The notes under the pieces were generated by a model that was not told where the DNA came from, ran no database searches, and saw only the letters and a program-made list of their open reading frames with translations. The position numbers and the translations under genes are program-made. A stretch of DNA of 64,000 nt from Xiphias gladius (Eukaryota; Chordata; Actinopteri; Istiophoriformes; Xiphiidae): positions 5,455,789 to 5,519,788 of the forward strand of contig NC_053412.1 of NCBI RefSeq assembly GCF_016859285.1, written 5' to 3'. This document shows, piece after piece, positions 51,801-63,899 of the stretch; within the stretch, counting starts at the first letter, position 1, and every line of letters begins with the position of its first letter.

Positions 51801-52205
51801 TGCCAATCCATACGGGGCCTGGGAACAGATCAAGATAGAGGAGGATCCGTAGTAAGTGATCCTGTTTGAACCCGTTTAAGTGCTGTTCGAATGGTTGACT
51901 AGAATACTGATACACCATGGACTGATCCACTTATTGATTTCAGCCATTTTTTAGCCACTGAAAAGACCGTCTCTTTTTTTTTTTTTTCTCCTTTCCTCTC
52001 CAGTGCCAATGTGGACTTACAGTTGCCCCAGGTGGAGGGAAGCACAGCCAGCGCTCCAGCCGACCTGCCGCCAGAGCCCAAACCCAAGTTCAAGGAACGC
52101 ATCATCACCTCCCTTGCAGACGAAGGCGGGCCTGCTTCTTTCAGGAAAAACAGGACACAGAACGGCAAGTCCAGGAGCCTCCGACAGAGAGACGATGACG
52201 ACTGA
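48893..52205 (+). CDS. wbp4: WW domain-binding protein 4 (FBP21), spliceosome-associated
   Basis: Exons: 48893-48894 (only AT of the start codon is coding), 49076-49148, 49242-49304, 50315-50441, 50526-50717, 50864-50934, 51066-51141, 51293-51504, 51628-51851 and 52004-52205, giving 413 residues (human 376). WBP4 joins U2-containing pre-spliceosomes and binds proline-rich splicing factors through its WW domains. The N-terminus MADYWKSQPRKFCQYCKCWI with HERGKNHKENV is the matrin/U1-type zinc finger. WW1 (about 133-163) reads VWVEGQTDDGHTYYYNT then SQWDKPEGF. WW2 (about 182-212) reads WMEAISPDGYTYYYNTETG then TSWEKRPDF. An acidic, Glu/Lys-rich linker follows, then NPYGAWEQIK and the conserved end GKSRSLRQRDDDD. 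The start was fixed by homology to the human MADYW. Introns are short and in consistent phase. Confidence 0.97.
49735..50085 (+). mobile_element. Interspersed element with 8-bp target-site duplication in wbp4 intron 3 (copy 3)
   Basis: The copy begins near TACGTATGGCTGCAGCTAATG and ends GTTGCCGCTCTA. Its interior has CCAAAGATATTCAGTTTACTG. The octamer ATTTACAT occurs at 49727-49734 and again at 50086-50093, directly flanking the copy, as expected after hAT-type insertion. It carries no coding capacity, so it is a non-autonomous copy. Confidence 0.7.
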
Positions 52206-52765
52206 AGCAAACAAATCCAAAATTCAAGCCAGAATGCAGCAGCAGGAGACTTTTACACAAATACAACTCTTTCTAGGAACTTGCTGACATGTAGATGCAC
52301 CATTTTGAGCTTTGAAGTGTGCATAAATATCATCTTTTTTTTAATTTACTTTTTTAGGACAAATTGGCCTGAGAAACTTGAAGATAAAGCAAAAAATCTT
52401 TAATGCATTATATTTTTTTCTAACCCCTAAATATGTCTTCAGAATCCATTCTCTTTTCTCTGTACTGAGATCTGTCATAATGAAGGTGTGCAACACTTTT
52501 ATAGTCTTCAGGTTGGTATTATCATGTATGTGATAATTTTTGTGATACTTTTATCAATATGAAACATTTCCTCCTGCAGTCTGGTAAGTGCAGATGTATT
52601 CACACAGAGCAATTCAACAACTTTTTGTATTGTCCACATCTGTATTTTTTTTACCAGTGTAAGTTATGAAAAGCTAGTAAGGCATCCTTGTGGAAACATC
52701 ACTGCGATACTTGTCAGTTAAAGTGAATGAATGTCATGCTTTATAAGATGGGAAAATGTGATCTC

Positions 52766-52771
52766 AATAAA
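52766..52771 (+). terminator. Polyadenylation signal of wbp4
   Basis: AATAAA in ATCTCAATAAATGATT, about 560 bases after the stop codon, followed by an A-rich run at the likely cleavage site. Confidence 0.75.
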
Positions 52772-53522
52772 TGATTACTCTGGATACTAGAAAAAAAACA
52801 AACAACTTTGCCAGCAAAATTATTTAGAAAATTTAACTGAATAGAGGTAACAACTGAAAAAAAAAAGAATTATTATTATTTTCAACTACAAATTAAATTT
52901 AAATGCAACTACTAATTTCAAATACAGGTACCAGTTAGGGTTCTTCCAGCCATGGTGAAGAACTCATTTATAAAAAGTGGTCAGGTAGCCAGAGGTAAAA
53001 ATACTGCTGGTCAGCTGGCACACACATGCAGGGTGTGACGAGGGTTTGGTAAGAGTGTGTGTATAAAACTGATAGGTGGTTTTACCGCACCCAGACTGGC
53101 AAAGAACCATGAGGAATACTTACTGACAATAAACAGTACTGATGTCAATTTACATTCAGTGTAGACAGTTAGCTTTACTATTAAGTTTTTACTGGTGTAA
53201 AGTACTAATCATTGTGCTAAAACTCAATGTTACAAACTCTTATTATGACTTGGACAACCAAACGTTAAACATTGGTTTTAGCAATATGCACTTTTATGTA
53301 TATTATAAAAACATTTTCAGTAGATATCTTCCACTTTAAACTTGCGTCTCAGTTTCAAAACTCTGCTATGCAGATGCACTTAGTTTATCCCAACACAGAG
53401 ACTCTTCCTAAAGGATCATTTTAATTCCCTCGTATACAATATCATTTCTAAACAAATGTTCATTTAGAAAGATGTAGGCTTATTTAGGGAATTACCATGA
53501 CACAAAATACATAATTTAATAT

Positions 53523-53528
53523 TTTATT
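53523..53528 (-). terminator. Polyadenylation signal candidate for mtrf1
   Basis: A minus-strand AATAAA (TTTATT on the plus strand) lies about 230 bases past the mtrf1 stop codon. Confidence 0.55.
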
Positions 53529-53754
53529 ACAAAAATAAAAACCTCTTAATGATGAGTGATGGTTGCAGTTCGTTTAACATTGCTTCCTTTGCAATGTGAC
53601 TATTGCACAAGCATAAATTGCAATAATAATATTAAAATAATACATATTTCAGCCGTGCTATGAAGTCACAGCAGTGTAAGGCGCGTTGGCGAACATCATC
53701 CACTAAATGACATACTGTATGTTCAGTCCACTTGACAGTAAGCTGTGGTGGGCG

Positions 53755-56533
53755 TCAGTCTGCAGATTGTCCAGACTCTGGTTGTCTCAGTCTGCTGCTG
53801 GTGCTGCTGCTCTCCACCATCTCCAGAAGAGCCTCCCTCTCTGCGTGTTCAAGTACGTCAGAGATCAGATCGTCGAGAGCCTCCCCTCCTCTCATGAACT
53901 CCTACACACGCACCAGAACACGTGACAATGATTTTAACTAATGAGAAAGAGTTGGAGTTGTAAAAAAATGGGCTAAAAACGTCAATAAAACGGGGATTCA
54001 ACTATGTACAACAGTTTGACAAATGCATGTTTTACAGGAGAAGTTTGCTGATTGAAAATTACAAGAATAACAGACATAAAATGTACAGGTTTAACACTTT
54101 TCTTATGACATATGCAGAGTTTGGAGACACATTGGCACTCCCTTAATATCTAACCTTAATATCTCTAGTGACATATCCAGTCCTGTGGTCTGTGACACGG
54201 TCCTGGCTGAAGTTGTAGGTGCGAATCCTCTCTGACTGAGAACGTGTGCCCACCTGTAGTTAGGGACATGGGAAAGAAGACAAAGCTAAAATATATTAAT
54301 TCTACATTCATTTTCCTGGAAAAAAATGTCTCCTGGGAGAGGGGTTCGCTCACCTGCTGCCTTCGTGCTGTTTGCCTCTGCTCAGTCTCTTTACCCATCC
54401 TGCTCTGGTAGAGCCGGGCCCTCAGCACACGCATGGCGGTGTCTCTGTTTTGCAGCTGAGAGCGAGTCTGCTGACATTCAGCTGATATGCCTGTTGGGAG
54501 GGTAAGCTAACCATGAAAACAGAAGGCGCCCCGGCCTGATGTTTATGTGACGTGAAAGCAGAGCTGTCTCTAAATGATCCACAATCCTACGGGTCTGGAG
54601 CAGCTGGAGAACTCTTATTGCATGCTTTACCGGTGGGGAGATGAACGACCCGCACGGCGCTGTCTGTTGTGTTGACACTCTGGCCCCCAGCACCTCGAGA
54701 TCTAAATGTGTCAATGCGAAGATCCTTTGGATCAATGTGGACATCAAACTATGGACACAAAACACAAAGGACACAAATAGAAAGAAATACTTTTTTAATC
54801 AGACTACTAAACACAGCCTGGCGAAAAAAATCAGGTGGTAAAGAGACAAGAGGAGACGGTACCTCCACTGGCTGAGGCAGGATAATGACGGTCATGGTTC
54901 CTGTGTGGATACGCTGCATCCTCGAGGAGAGGCCCACCTCAGGGATCCTTTGCACCCGGTGCGTTCCTCCCTCATGCTTCAGATGTCTGTACACATTGTC
55001 CCCGGTTATTCTTACTGCCGCATGATGCAAACCACCTGAGACGCAGTTATTTAATGGTAAACTTTTTCTGTCACGCCCCTCTTTGGAAGTTTAAAAAACA
55101 TTAGACATTTTTACTCGTCACAGCAGTGATCACAAAAATTCAAGAGGATGAATGATACAGAAAGACAGGGAAAAAAAAGCAAGACTTACCATACTCAGCA
55201 GGTGTGTAGTTATAAACCTCAAAGTCCCAGTTCCTGTAACAGGCAAAACCCTGGTACATTTCAAACATTTCTCTGTTGAATTGCTGACAGATGTCACCTG
55301 AAACCACAAAAACAGATAATAGGAAGTATAAGAAAACATACGGTGTGTGCCAAGAATTATTAAACAGCTGCTAAATTCTGAGTGTGGGACAGAGAAATGG
55401 AAATGAATTGCAAACTGGAAGTCCAACTGTCTTCTATTGGTTAAAGAAAAAACAAAACAAAACAAAAAAACTGTTTGCATTCTATTATACCTCCTGTTGT
55501 TCGTCCTGATACAACCTCCAGCAGGACATTACTGGAGTCAAGGGGGTCAGTGGGCACAAGAGCTTTAATCAACTGGAGAGAAAGAAGGTAGAATCATTTA
55601 CACCGAATGCTCTTTGGCACATTTCAACAAATATTTTTGATCATGCCTTTGTGTTCTTACGTCTTTTCTTAAGGCCAAAATCTTGCTGGAGATTTGCGCT
55701 TCCTCCTCTTCCAGCAGCTGGGTCAGCTGTTCATCTCCATCCTTGGTACCAGCTGGACCTGCAGTCAGGGGGAAAACACAACATGGTTTATTGCATTCGA
55801 AGATATTTTGATGCCATCTGCACTTTAACTTAAAAAAATATATATATATCTATATATATATATATATATATTAAAGAAAACCCAGATTTGTTTACGGATG
55901 CAAATGCACACGGATGTTCTGTCACAATAAAAAAAAAGGGGGGGCTTCAGGAAATTATTTGTACAAGAATATGGACACCATCTGTGCTTGTTGTGCTACC
56001 AACTCTGTTTGTTGATTAAAGGTGTATGCTGAAAATGTAAAACCACCCATACATTTATTAAAGACATTCTACTACTGTTCAGGACCTTGACATTCAAGAC
56101 ATGTATATAATTTAATTCCCTATGTCATTACCAAGGACTTACTTGTGTTTTTATACCCTGACAATTGTTACTGACAGAAATTAAAAAAATAAATAAATAC
56201 ATAAAAAATACTCACCATGCAGAAGTGAAGAGACTTCCTCCTGGTCCTTCAGGGCTTGTTCAACGCTACCAAAGAGACTGGCCAAAGGCAGCAGCTCCGT
56301 GTGTTTCTTCGCAAGCACTTTTCTGTCTGCTTCGCTGAGGTAAGCGCGCTGCAACTTCTCGCTGAGGTCCCTGTGCTCCTCCACGAGCTGCCGAAGGTAC
56401 CGCTGAACCCGCTCATTCTGATACAAGTCCCCCAGATCACCGTGGCAGAGACGCGCTGGTGCCATGTTAGCATCCTCCGGACCGGTGTGTCCCGTCACTG
56501 TCCTCCGGCCTCTTCCTCGTCCCCCGACGCCGC

Positions 56534-56578
<45 letters not shown>

Positions 56579-56630
56579 GGACTACACGGCCGCGCAGCGA
56601 GCACAGCCGAAGCCAGCGGCTGACGAGCAT
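53755..56630 (-). CDS. mtrf1: Mitochondrial peptide chain release factor 1 (mtRF1)
   Basis: Nine exons: 56630-56216, 55758-55661, 55572-55491, 55297-55190, 55035-54863, 54748-54631, 54490-54354, 54253-54155 and 53901-53755, giving 458 residues (human 445). Class I release factors cut peptidyl-tRNA on the mitochondrial ribosome. The chosen Met starts [20 protein letters not shown], an Arg-rich presequence fit for mitochondrial import, followed by a run of serines from a (GCT)14 array. Domain I then begins at [20 protein letters not shown]. The decoding domain has SGRTTGGDICQQF, the RT-containing loop that separates mtRF1 from MTRF1L/mtRF1a. The block [20 protein letters not shown] equals human MTRF1. 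The catalytic GGQ is at residues 313-315 ([16 protein letters not shown]). [18 protein letters not shown] follows. Recent work assigns mtRF1 to AGA/AGG termination. The gene sits tail-to-tail with wbp4 and head-to-head with ccdc122. Confidence 0.96.
55837..55872. repeat. (TA)n microsatellite in mtrf1 intron 1
   Basis: An alternating TA run with one C interruption, on the 5' side of which lies a short A tract. Confidence 0.9.
56535..56576 (+). repeat. (GCT)14 trinucleotide array within mtrf1 exon 1
   Basis: Fourteen uninterrupted GCT units on the plus strand, read as AGC serine codons in minus-strand mtrf1. They give a polyserine tract immediately after the predicted mitochondrial presequence. 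Confidence 0.97.
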
Positions 56631-57027
56631 TTCACCACGCGTACAGAGCAACGAATAAAGACTGACAACATTTACGAGTGTTGCTCGAGTGCTTTCATTG
56701 CACCCGGAGCTGGCAGCAACAGGAACCGGAGGTAGTTTGGGAAGCGAGGTCGAGGAGACGCAAGAAACGGATTCTGGGAGTTGTAGTTTCATCGCATCGG
56801 TAGTTTGGCCCACCTGTGTTTGAATCATGATTTATAACGTTATAATAAAAACAATATCTATCTCTCTTTCTATCAATCTGTCTATCTATCTAGCCAATAA
56901 TTGGCTAGTTAATTAGCAATTAGCCCTGATTTTTTTTCATTAATTTATCATTGGGGTAGGTGTTGGCTAGTTTGAAACCCGACCCGAAGCAGTTTTACAC
57001 CGGCTAACATAGCTGACTGATGTCAAA
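56631..57027. promoter_or_regulatory. Probable bidirectional promoter between mtrf1 and ccdc122
   Basis: Only 397 bases separate the two start codons, which point away from each other. The mtrf1 side is CpG-richer (ACCGGAGG, AAGCGAGGTCGAGGAGACG) and includes ACTTCCGG-like ETS-type strings in reverse (ACCGGAGGT). No TATA box is seen. A short TCTA/TCTG microsatellite lies at 56855-56893. Shared control of both genes is inference. Confidence 0.5.
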
Positions 57028-60020
57028 ATGTCAAATCCTAGCGCTAGCGAAGATGGTAAGATGATATTAACTAGTTAAACATGTCTAATGACAAAAAATA
57101 ATGAATAAAATTGGCCCCCGAGTGTTTGAGCAGCTGAGTCCATTAAAGGTGATTTAGCTGACTATGATATGAAAAAGATAATACTTTTAATATGAACTTT
57201 GTTAGCCAATTATTAGCTAATATTAGCTTACTTTAGACCTGTTCCGACACTTGACTCACTGTTACCTTTTTGGTGCTAACTGTGGCTAATTAGCTACGAG
57301 TTAGTCAATGCATGTTTAAATCCCTGACATTTTGTTTTGTGATCAGTGGTGTCTGCCGAGCTCAAAAGAGTGACATTTGGAAATACAGGTAGCAAGAACC
57401 ATCTTCTGCTTTGCCACACTTCCATTAACTGCCCCCTCAGGGACAGAGGAGAGCCCTGGCTTTTCGTTAACCAGGGCGGTGGAGGATGTCAGTCAACACG
57501 GCTACGCCCAGACTGAGGCCCTGCAGGAGAAACAGGGGACGCTCAGCTCCCTGAAGGTTCACCTCTACCTTTAGCTTCACCGTAGGCTCAAGCTAAGGCC
57601 GGTTATAAACTAAATTAATCTCTCCATTATGCACTTAAAACACTCTCTAGCATTTTCCTATTTGAAGAAGTGTTTTCATTAGCTATTGTTGGTAGTAAAA
57701 GTAACAGTAGATGTTGCAATATAGGTAGAAGTAGTGGGTACCGCATTGGCAGACTGAATAGATAAACAATAGATGGCTATTAATTACTACAATAGTTTTA
57801 TTTAACATATAGCTAATATTTTTCAGAAACTGGTCATTAGGTGGGCAATGCAAAATGCAATAACAAATGTGATGGCTTGTTAAATTCACCTAAGTAATGG
57901 TGATTCTTTTTATTTTATTTATTTTTTAATTTTCATTAATATTGGCAGTGTAGTTACAGAAAGTTTGGGCTGTTTTTTTTTGTAAATGTGTGAATCTGGC
58001 ATGCATAATAGACTGATTGTCTGACAGTAGTATAGTTATTTTATTAATGCTTTAACAAAGGAAGTCAACTTAATGTATCTTGATGTAATCCCTTGAATAA
58101 AATTGTAACGACAATGTTCTATCAGTATTTCCTTTTTCATCCAATAGACAAGTTTGACTAGTCTCTCTAAAAGAGCTGTGAGTGTAAAATTGCATCTCAA
58201 AAATGTATTTTTGGGGAGTAGACACTGATTTGGACATTTTGCTTTGCACATGTTATGCCTCTTTTTCCAGGCAACACTTTCAGATGTTGAGAAGAAAGGT
58301 GAGATGGTGGAGCAGGAGCTGAGATGTAAAGTGAGGGAAATCCTAACGCTGGATGGTGACATGGAGCACCTGGAGTGGCAGACCAAAGTCTTGCACGATC
58401 GCTGTGTATCCATCAGCAAAGAAAACACAGAACTCCAGATTCGTATAAGTGAGGAGGAGGAGAACGCTCGCGTGGCGCTGGCAGGGTTCAATGCCTACCG
58501 AAAAAAGATGGAAGGTCACATAGCAGCTGTTTTAAATGCGGTGAGCCAGACGGAGGCCCATAAAGAGCTGGAGGAGAAGAGAGCGCTGGTCAGGATGGTG
58601 ACACGGAAGAAACAGGAGCTGAAGGAAGATTTAGAGAATCCAAATGGAAACACAGTGCATATGGCAAAGGTGGAGAAAATGATCCTGAATTATACTGAAA
58701 ATTTAAACTTTTTTTGCTCAATAGCGTGTGCCTCCAGATGACAAATCTGACATCCTTTCATTTCCTTTGATAACACGTTTACTTTTTTGCTCTTTTACTG
58801 CCTCATTTGTTTGTTTCCACAGGAATCTTCAACAGAGATCTGCAGTATCCATAGCCATTTTATTTTTTCGGCATTTGCTTTTCTGCAGAGCGAGATTGTT
58901 GCTCTGAAGGAGGAGATCTCTGTGATGAGGACGAGCATAGCTAAGAGGAGAGAGCAATTACAAAAAGAGTTTGAGACTCATACCCAGATAAAGAAAGACA
59001 CAGAGGTAATGCAAATAGAAGTTATTGAGAATTTATTGATAATTTATACTAGGGTTGTAACCAACGATTATGTCATCGTCAACTAATATACAGATTTATT
59101 TCCTTGATTAATCAGTTACCTTTATAGTCTATTAAACATCAGCAAATAGTGAAAAATGCTCATCACAACTTCCCAGACTGCATAGTGAGGTTTTCAAATG
59201 TCCTGCTAAGTCCAAAACCAAAAAAAACATTAAGTGCAACACTGTTATAAATCTGATTTTGAGAAATAAAACCATGAATAAAGATATTAGGACTTAAACC
59301 CAAGATCGTAGTTTGAGTTCCTGTTTTAGCCTCAACGAAAACTCATCAGACTGAATTTTGTTTGTGTTTCCACTGTCTCAGATCCAGAACAGGCGCTATG
59401 AAGCCATCGTCAAGCGCCTCCACTGCCAACTGAGCAGGGCCCAGGCTGTCCACAGGTAAAAATAAACACCAGTACAACACCGGTCACGATACCATCTATA
59501 TTTCTACAGCAATGAAGTGCTTACGTACACTTGCTTATGGACGGGCATTCCAATGAATGTTTTGCACAGGTGTTAATTCTAAGTTTTTCTCACCAAAAGT
59601 AAAATAAAAAGTAAAGATAGACATTTGATGACATTTCTTTTGCTCTTTCTGACAAAAAAAGCTCTAAAAAAACAGATAATGAGGAACATATTTGGTTGTT
59701 TATAATGCATTTAAATTGATAATTTTCAAATGTACATGTTAATGAGACAAGAAAATCATTTACGGTACCACCCAGTGCTTTGTCGATAACAATCACCCCA
59801 TCACTTTTCATAATGCCTTTTCATTTGTTGGAATTTAACAGGTGGCTACTCGAAGGCAAATTCCTCCAATAATGCAATAACGTTCCACATATTAAATACT
59901 AAACTATGTCTGCTTTACTGTAGACGAATGTCTGAAGATATCTTCCACATGGAGAGACAGCTAGCTGAGCTCAAGAAGCAGCAGGAGTCATCGCAGGACT
60001 CAGCGGTCAGTAGCCACTAA
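57028..60020 (+). CDS. ccdc122: Coiled-coil domain-containing protein 122
   Basis: Exons 57028-57055, 57347-57388, 57441-57556, 58271-58669, 58889-59005, 59382-59455 and 59924-60020 encode 290 residues (human CCDC122: 273). Molecular function is not established. From about residue 45 to the end the chain is rich in Glu, Lys, Gln and Leu with heptad-like spacing, consistent with one long coiled coil. No signal peptide or membrane segment is seen. The alignment to human is clear in two blocks: ENTELQIRISEEEEN with GFNAYRKKMEGH (human ENVKLKFDIETAQEDF, KYNAYYAKIKAH), and NRRYEAIVKRLHCQL (human HKRYDAILKRLHCQV). The start MSNPSASEDVVSAELKR precedes a correctly phased donor, but an out-of-frame ATG lies just upstream. 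In human the gene is linked to MTRF1 and WBP4 on 13q14, which supports the call. Confidence 0.9.
59050..59290 (+). repeat. Interspersed repeat, CAGCTCTA-related family (copy 4) in ccdc122 intron 5
   Basis: AGGGTTGTAACCAACGATTATGTC, then TTGATTAATCAGTTACC and a TAGTGAAAAATG block, follow the left half of the same old family as at 49,735. The copy is diverged and its right end is unclear. Confidence 0.55.
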
Positions 60021-61075
60021 ACTATAGTGTCAGGCTTGTCGAATTTGGACATGATTTATAAAAACCCTCCTGTTGTCAGGTTCAAAGGTAAGCCCATATT
60101 ATTGCTATGGGTCTGTTTGCTTAAGGAAGAATTGTTGCTGTTACTACATTTGAACACCTGGGGGCGGCAGTGTCAACCAAATGTCTAACTTCATCTGTTT
60201 AACTTACTAACAAAACCCTCACCTAGACTGTTGTACAGTAGTTTGATGCCCGATGTTAAAATAACGGTTATCGCTGAATGTGTTCCTTTAAACGCACAAG
60301 TTGTGCCAGAGAGAAAACATTAGAAGTATTAAAATATTTGCCTGCTATCACATTGTTTGATATCCTTTGATATCCTTTGAGAACAGGACAGCACGCAGGA
60401 GCGTTTCACTTTATAGAGGCTGTTCTGAGACCAAATCAGGGGCAACATCAGCAGGGCGTGGGATGGGATTTTAGGTCAGGTGGTGACAGTGAACCGGCTT
60501 CTCCAGCGAGTGTCCACAACAGTGACCCGTGCAGAACAAAAGCCAAGTGTCCACACTCTAACTGTCGATGTGATGGTGTTGTTTTGGTACGCGCTGTTCC
60601 AGCTTCCGCTTCACTGGGCCGCCCTGATGGTCTGCGAGGTGACATTCCCACTGCCGGCTAACAAGGGCGTGTTAGTGCTACTTCAGCCATAACTCAAAAC
60701 TAATTAAACAGCAAAAATGCCTTTTCAGAAAATTACTCCACATCAGAATGTGCTGCGTCAGCCTCAGAGACAAGCTGTAACTTGTGATATCAAGTGAATT
60801 TCCTTATTTTTCATATTTTGTCACTGTGTGAATCATTTTCTTTTAGACTATACGTCTCTTTGTATTATCGGAAAAGATATATAAAACCAAGAAAAGTAAT
60901 GGAATTGCCTATCCAAGGCCTGGAAAAGCTGTGTAAATACACAAATGTACAAATGTGGATTTTGATTAACTGAAGACAAAACTATAGCAAATTTGAAAGA
61001 TGAAATAATACCCTCACAGTACTGTCTTATTCACAATCTTTCTTTTACTCTACAAGAACTTATTATCTGCATAGA

Positions 61076-61084
<9 letters not shown>

Positions 61085-61124
<40 letters not shown>
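61085..61124 (+). repeat. (GT)20 microsatellite
   Basis: A 40-bp pure GT array. Confidence 0.97.
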
Positions 61125-61127
<3 letters not shown>

Positions 61128-63861
61128 TCCTGATAATTGACCGATAGCTAGTCAACCACTAAATAACAAAATGCAAATACCCGCAACTATTTCACATTTT
61201 AAAAGAATTATTTTGCAAAATATTTGTGGAAAAGTTCTAGGTATTGAGCAGTAAACCGTGTAGTAACCCTCAGTCCCAACAGCTTTATTTTACAATCGGG
61301 GAGTCTAGTGCAATGTGTGGGAGCGGAAGGACAACCTGTAAAGAATTACTCAAAAGTTAGGAGTGTTTTCATTACCCACTCAACCACAAATTGTAGTTAA
61401 GTGGGCCATTTCCTTAAAGGTGCGTTGGGGGAGATTATCCAGCCAGTCTGTGTGTCTCTTATAGTGCAGTACTGCTCTGTCGGACTAACCTTATTAGCGT
61501 GCTCTCAGCCTGACAGCCCTCTGCTCTCGCCTGTTGACGCTGCTAAGCCCCGGGGCTCCTCTACTCAAACTGTCAAAACACACAAAATTACACACACAAC
61601 AATTTCAGACATAAAGTCACGGGCCAATGTGCAACAAATTGCCCAAAACATCCTCTCAGAAAGGTCAGTCTAGTATATACAGTATAGAAATACGCTGCGA
61701 TGTCACTGGCAGAGGGAATTTATATTTCACGCTTTGAGCGTTCACGTTGTACAGTACTAGCGCGTGACTGTACACTCACACCCACAACTTTTCCTTTGCA
61801 CCAACTTTAATCTCATGATGTCGATAAAAATAATTTTCCAGTTTGCCGTAGTGGGGAGTTGTTAAAATGAAATGTGTATTAAATTTTCTTGACCACCGCC
61901 ATGCGAGTTATGCATTGTCAAGTGCACTGTGTTCGCACTTAGGTAACAAGGGGTTTCCACTCTGAGGAGGAGTTGCTTGCAGTGAGTGTCTTTGTGAGAA
62001 ACTCTTTAAATAAATGCCATTGATATCCTCCCAGTCTAAGATGATTAAGCCACGCTAATTGGGGAATGAATTTAACATCAGCCTTCTACCACATGCTGGT
62101 TATATTCATTCGGCTGTGTCACATTTGTCTACTCCATATTGGCATCAAACCTCATTTCAAAATATACTTGGCTGCTGAAATAGAGAACATTCGAGGGAGA
62201 GTTTAGGGATTTACCAGCCGGTGGGATGAACATATGTCAATTTAAAGTTGTTTTTTTTTCCTGTGGAAGACATAAAACACTCAATTTTATCACCAATAAA
62301 AGCCATTTTTACAGCACTAAGATCTAGGTAGTGTTAGAAATGTAGTTTATTCGTATAAAACTGGTTTGCCTTGCTCCAAATAACATCTCTTTTACTTTGT
62401 GTTTACTTTGTGTTGGCCTTTTGATAAATGAGTGTGCCAATAAAACATGCTTGGCAAGCGTTCACATCGACTGAGAAGCTCTCTGCAGAATGGCTGAGCC
62501 AACACCGTCATCTTCTCAGTAGAAGCAATGCAGTGTTTGTTAATTTGGTCTCTCCAACGAAACTGGGTCGATAAGAGACAGTAGCGGAAGGTGAGGAGAG
62601 AATATACATAAAGTTCATTAAAAAGCTACACTGGGGCTGAATGCAAACACTGACGACTGGTTGCAATAGGTACAGTACAATGACCGGATGATGATCATTA
62701 GGATAGTATATTTACATTCAGCCATGAGACGGATTCAGGACAGCCTGTAGTTACGGAAATGTCAGTGCGTCAGGTTATTGCCATTATTACCATTTCTGCT
62801 CCATCTCGTGCATGAGGAAGTGTGTTGATTGGCACATTTACGGCTGTTTGCGCCCCGTATATGCTCAGAGAAGGCGGACACAGCTGACCTAGAGTATATG
62901 AGAAATCGTTCTGTGCATGTCTTGAGTGTTGGTCAGTGTGTAATAAATTCCTGACCTCTTACTACTGTGGGTTGTGGTGTATTTACGGTAGAGTTTGACA
63001 GAGAGGCCAACTCTGCCTAGCGGTTGAGGTGAAAAAAAAAACAACTGCTACCATCCGAGTGTGTCTGTTTTGCTGGTTGTGTGTGTGTGAATTACCTAAA
63101 CTGCGTGAAAATGTACAAAATGCGTGTATGTTTTCCTGCGCACCTGTGTGTGTTTGCATTGGCTGATATCCAGTCGCCAAATTCCAGTCCTAATGGTTTT
63201 ATCTCACCCGCATAATCGGTGTGTCAGTGTGCTTGTGCATGTGCAGTTGTTTGCAGGTGCATACTGGGACGTTACCTCTGATTTCTTTGACAACCGTTAT
63301 GAAAACAAGTCAGTGTTAAAATAATCCTCCGTTTATGAGAACATTACGCCTTCTTTAAGTGTTGTCACTCATCTACATTGGACAGATCATGTTCCTCACG
63401 GCTGTGCTGTTTTTTGGGACCGTTCCAAGAAGCAGGTTATTTAAGCCGAGTTATCTGGAAATCATCAGCCCAGGTTCAAGGATATGAGATCCAGGTTTTA
63501 ATCAGCAAAGGTCAGTCTGCTCCTTGGAACAGGAGAGTGTTTAACACTTCTATATTCAGTCCAATCATTCTCGCTTTGGTCCTGAAATAATCTACAAAAG
63601 ATGATCTGCAACAACATTGATAGATCGCTGGTAAAGGCTGCACCAGACTCTAATTAAAAATACAGACTCAAGGCAGCTTTGGTTTCAAAAAGGGTTTAAG
63701 TTGCAGTGTAAATTTTGAAAGCTACAGATGTCAGCACTTAGAAAAGCGGTTATTGAGTATGCAGTGCTCGATCCATTGATAAACAGAAAAATAGCTAATC
63801 AACAACAGAATAGGTAGAGTAATGGTTTGAATAATTTATCCAATGGCAAAAATGCCCAATA

Positions 63862-63899
63862 CTGTCTGGTATCAGCTTCTTAGGGCTGATACCAGACAG
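63862..63899. repeat. Perfect 15-bp inverted repeat with 8-nt loop
   Basis: The arm CTGTCTGGTATCAGC (63862-63876) is the exact reverse complement of GCTGATACCAGACAG (63885-63899). A short direct repeat GCAAAAATG flanks it on both sides. Confidence 0.85.

Larger units (their letters stand above)
52206..53754. other. Convergent 3' region of wbp4 and mtrf1
   Basis: The wbp4 3' UTR runs to about 52790 and the mtrf1 3' UTR from 53754 down to about 53500. The space between them holds no exon or repeat that I recognise. Confidence 0.5.

Noticed and set aside
53755-56630. MTRF1L (mtRF1a) as identity of the release factor
   Set aside because: The SGRTTGGDICQQF loop and the [15 protein letters not shown] block are mtRF1-type; MTRF1L reads GVGGQEAMLF at the loop.
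60377-60692. Overlapping open frames downstream of ccdc122
   Set aside because: GC-rich patch without a recognisable domain; ccdc122 already ends at 60,020 in line with the family length.
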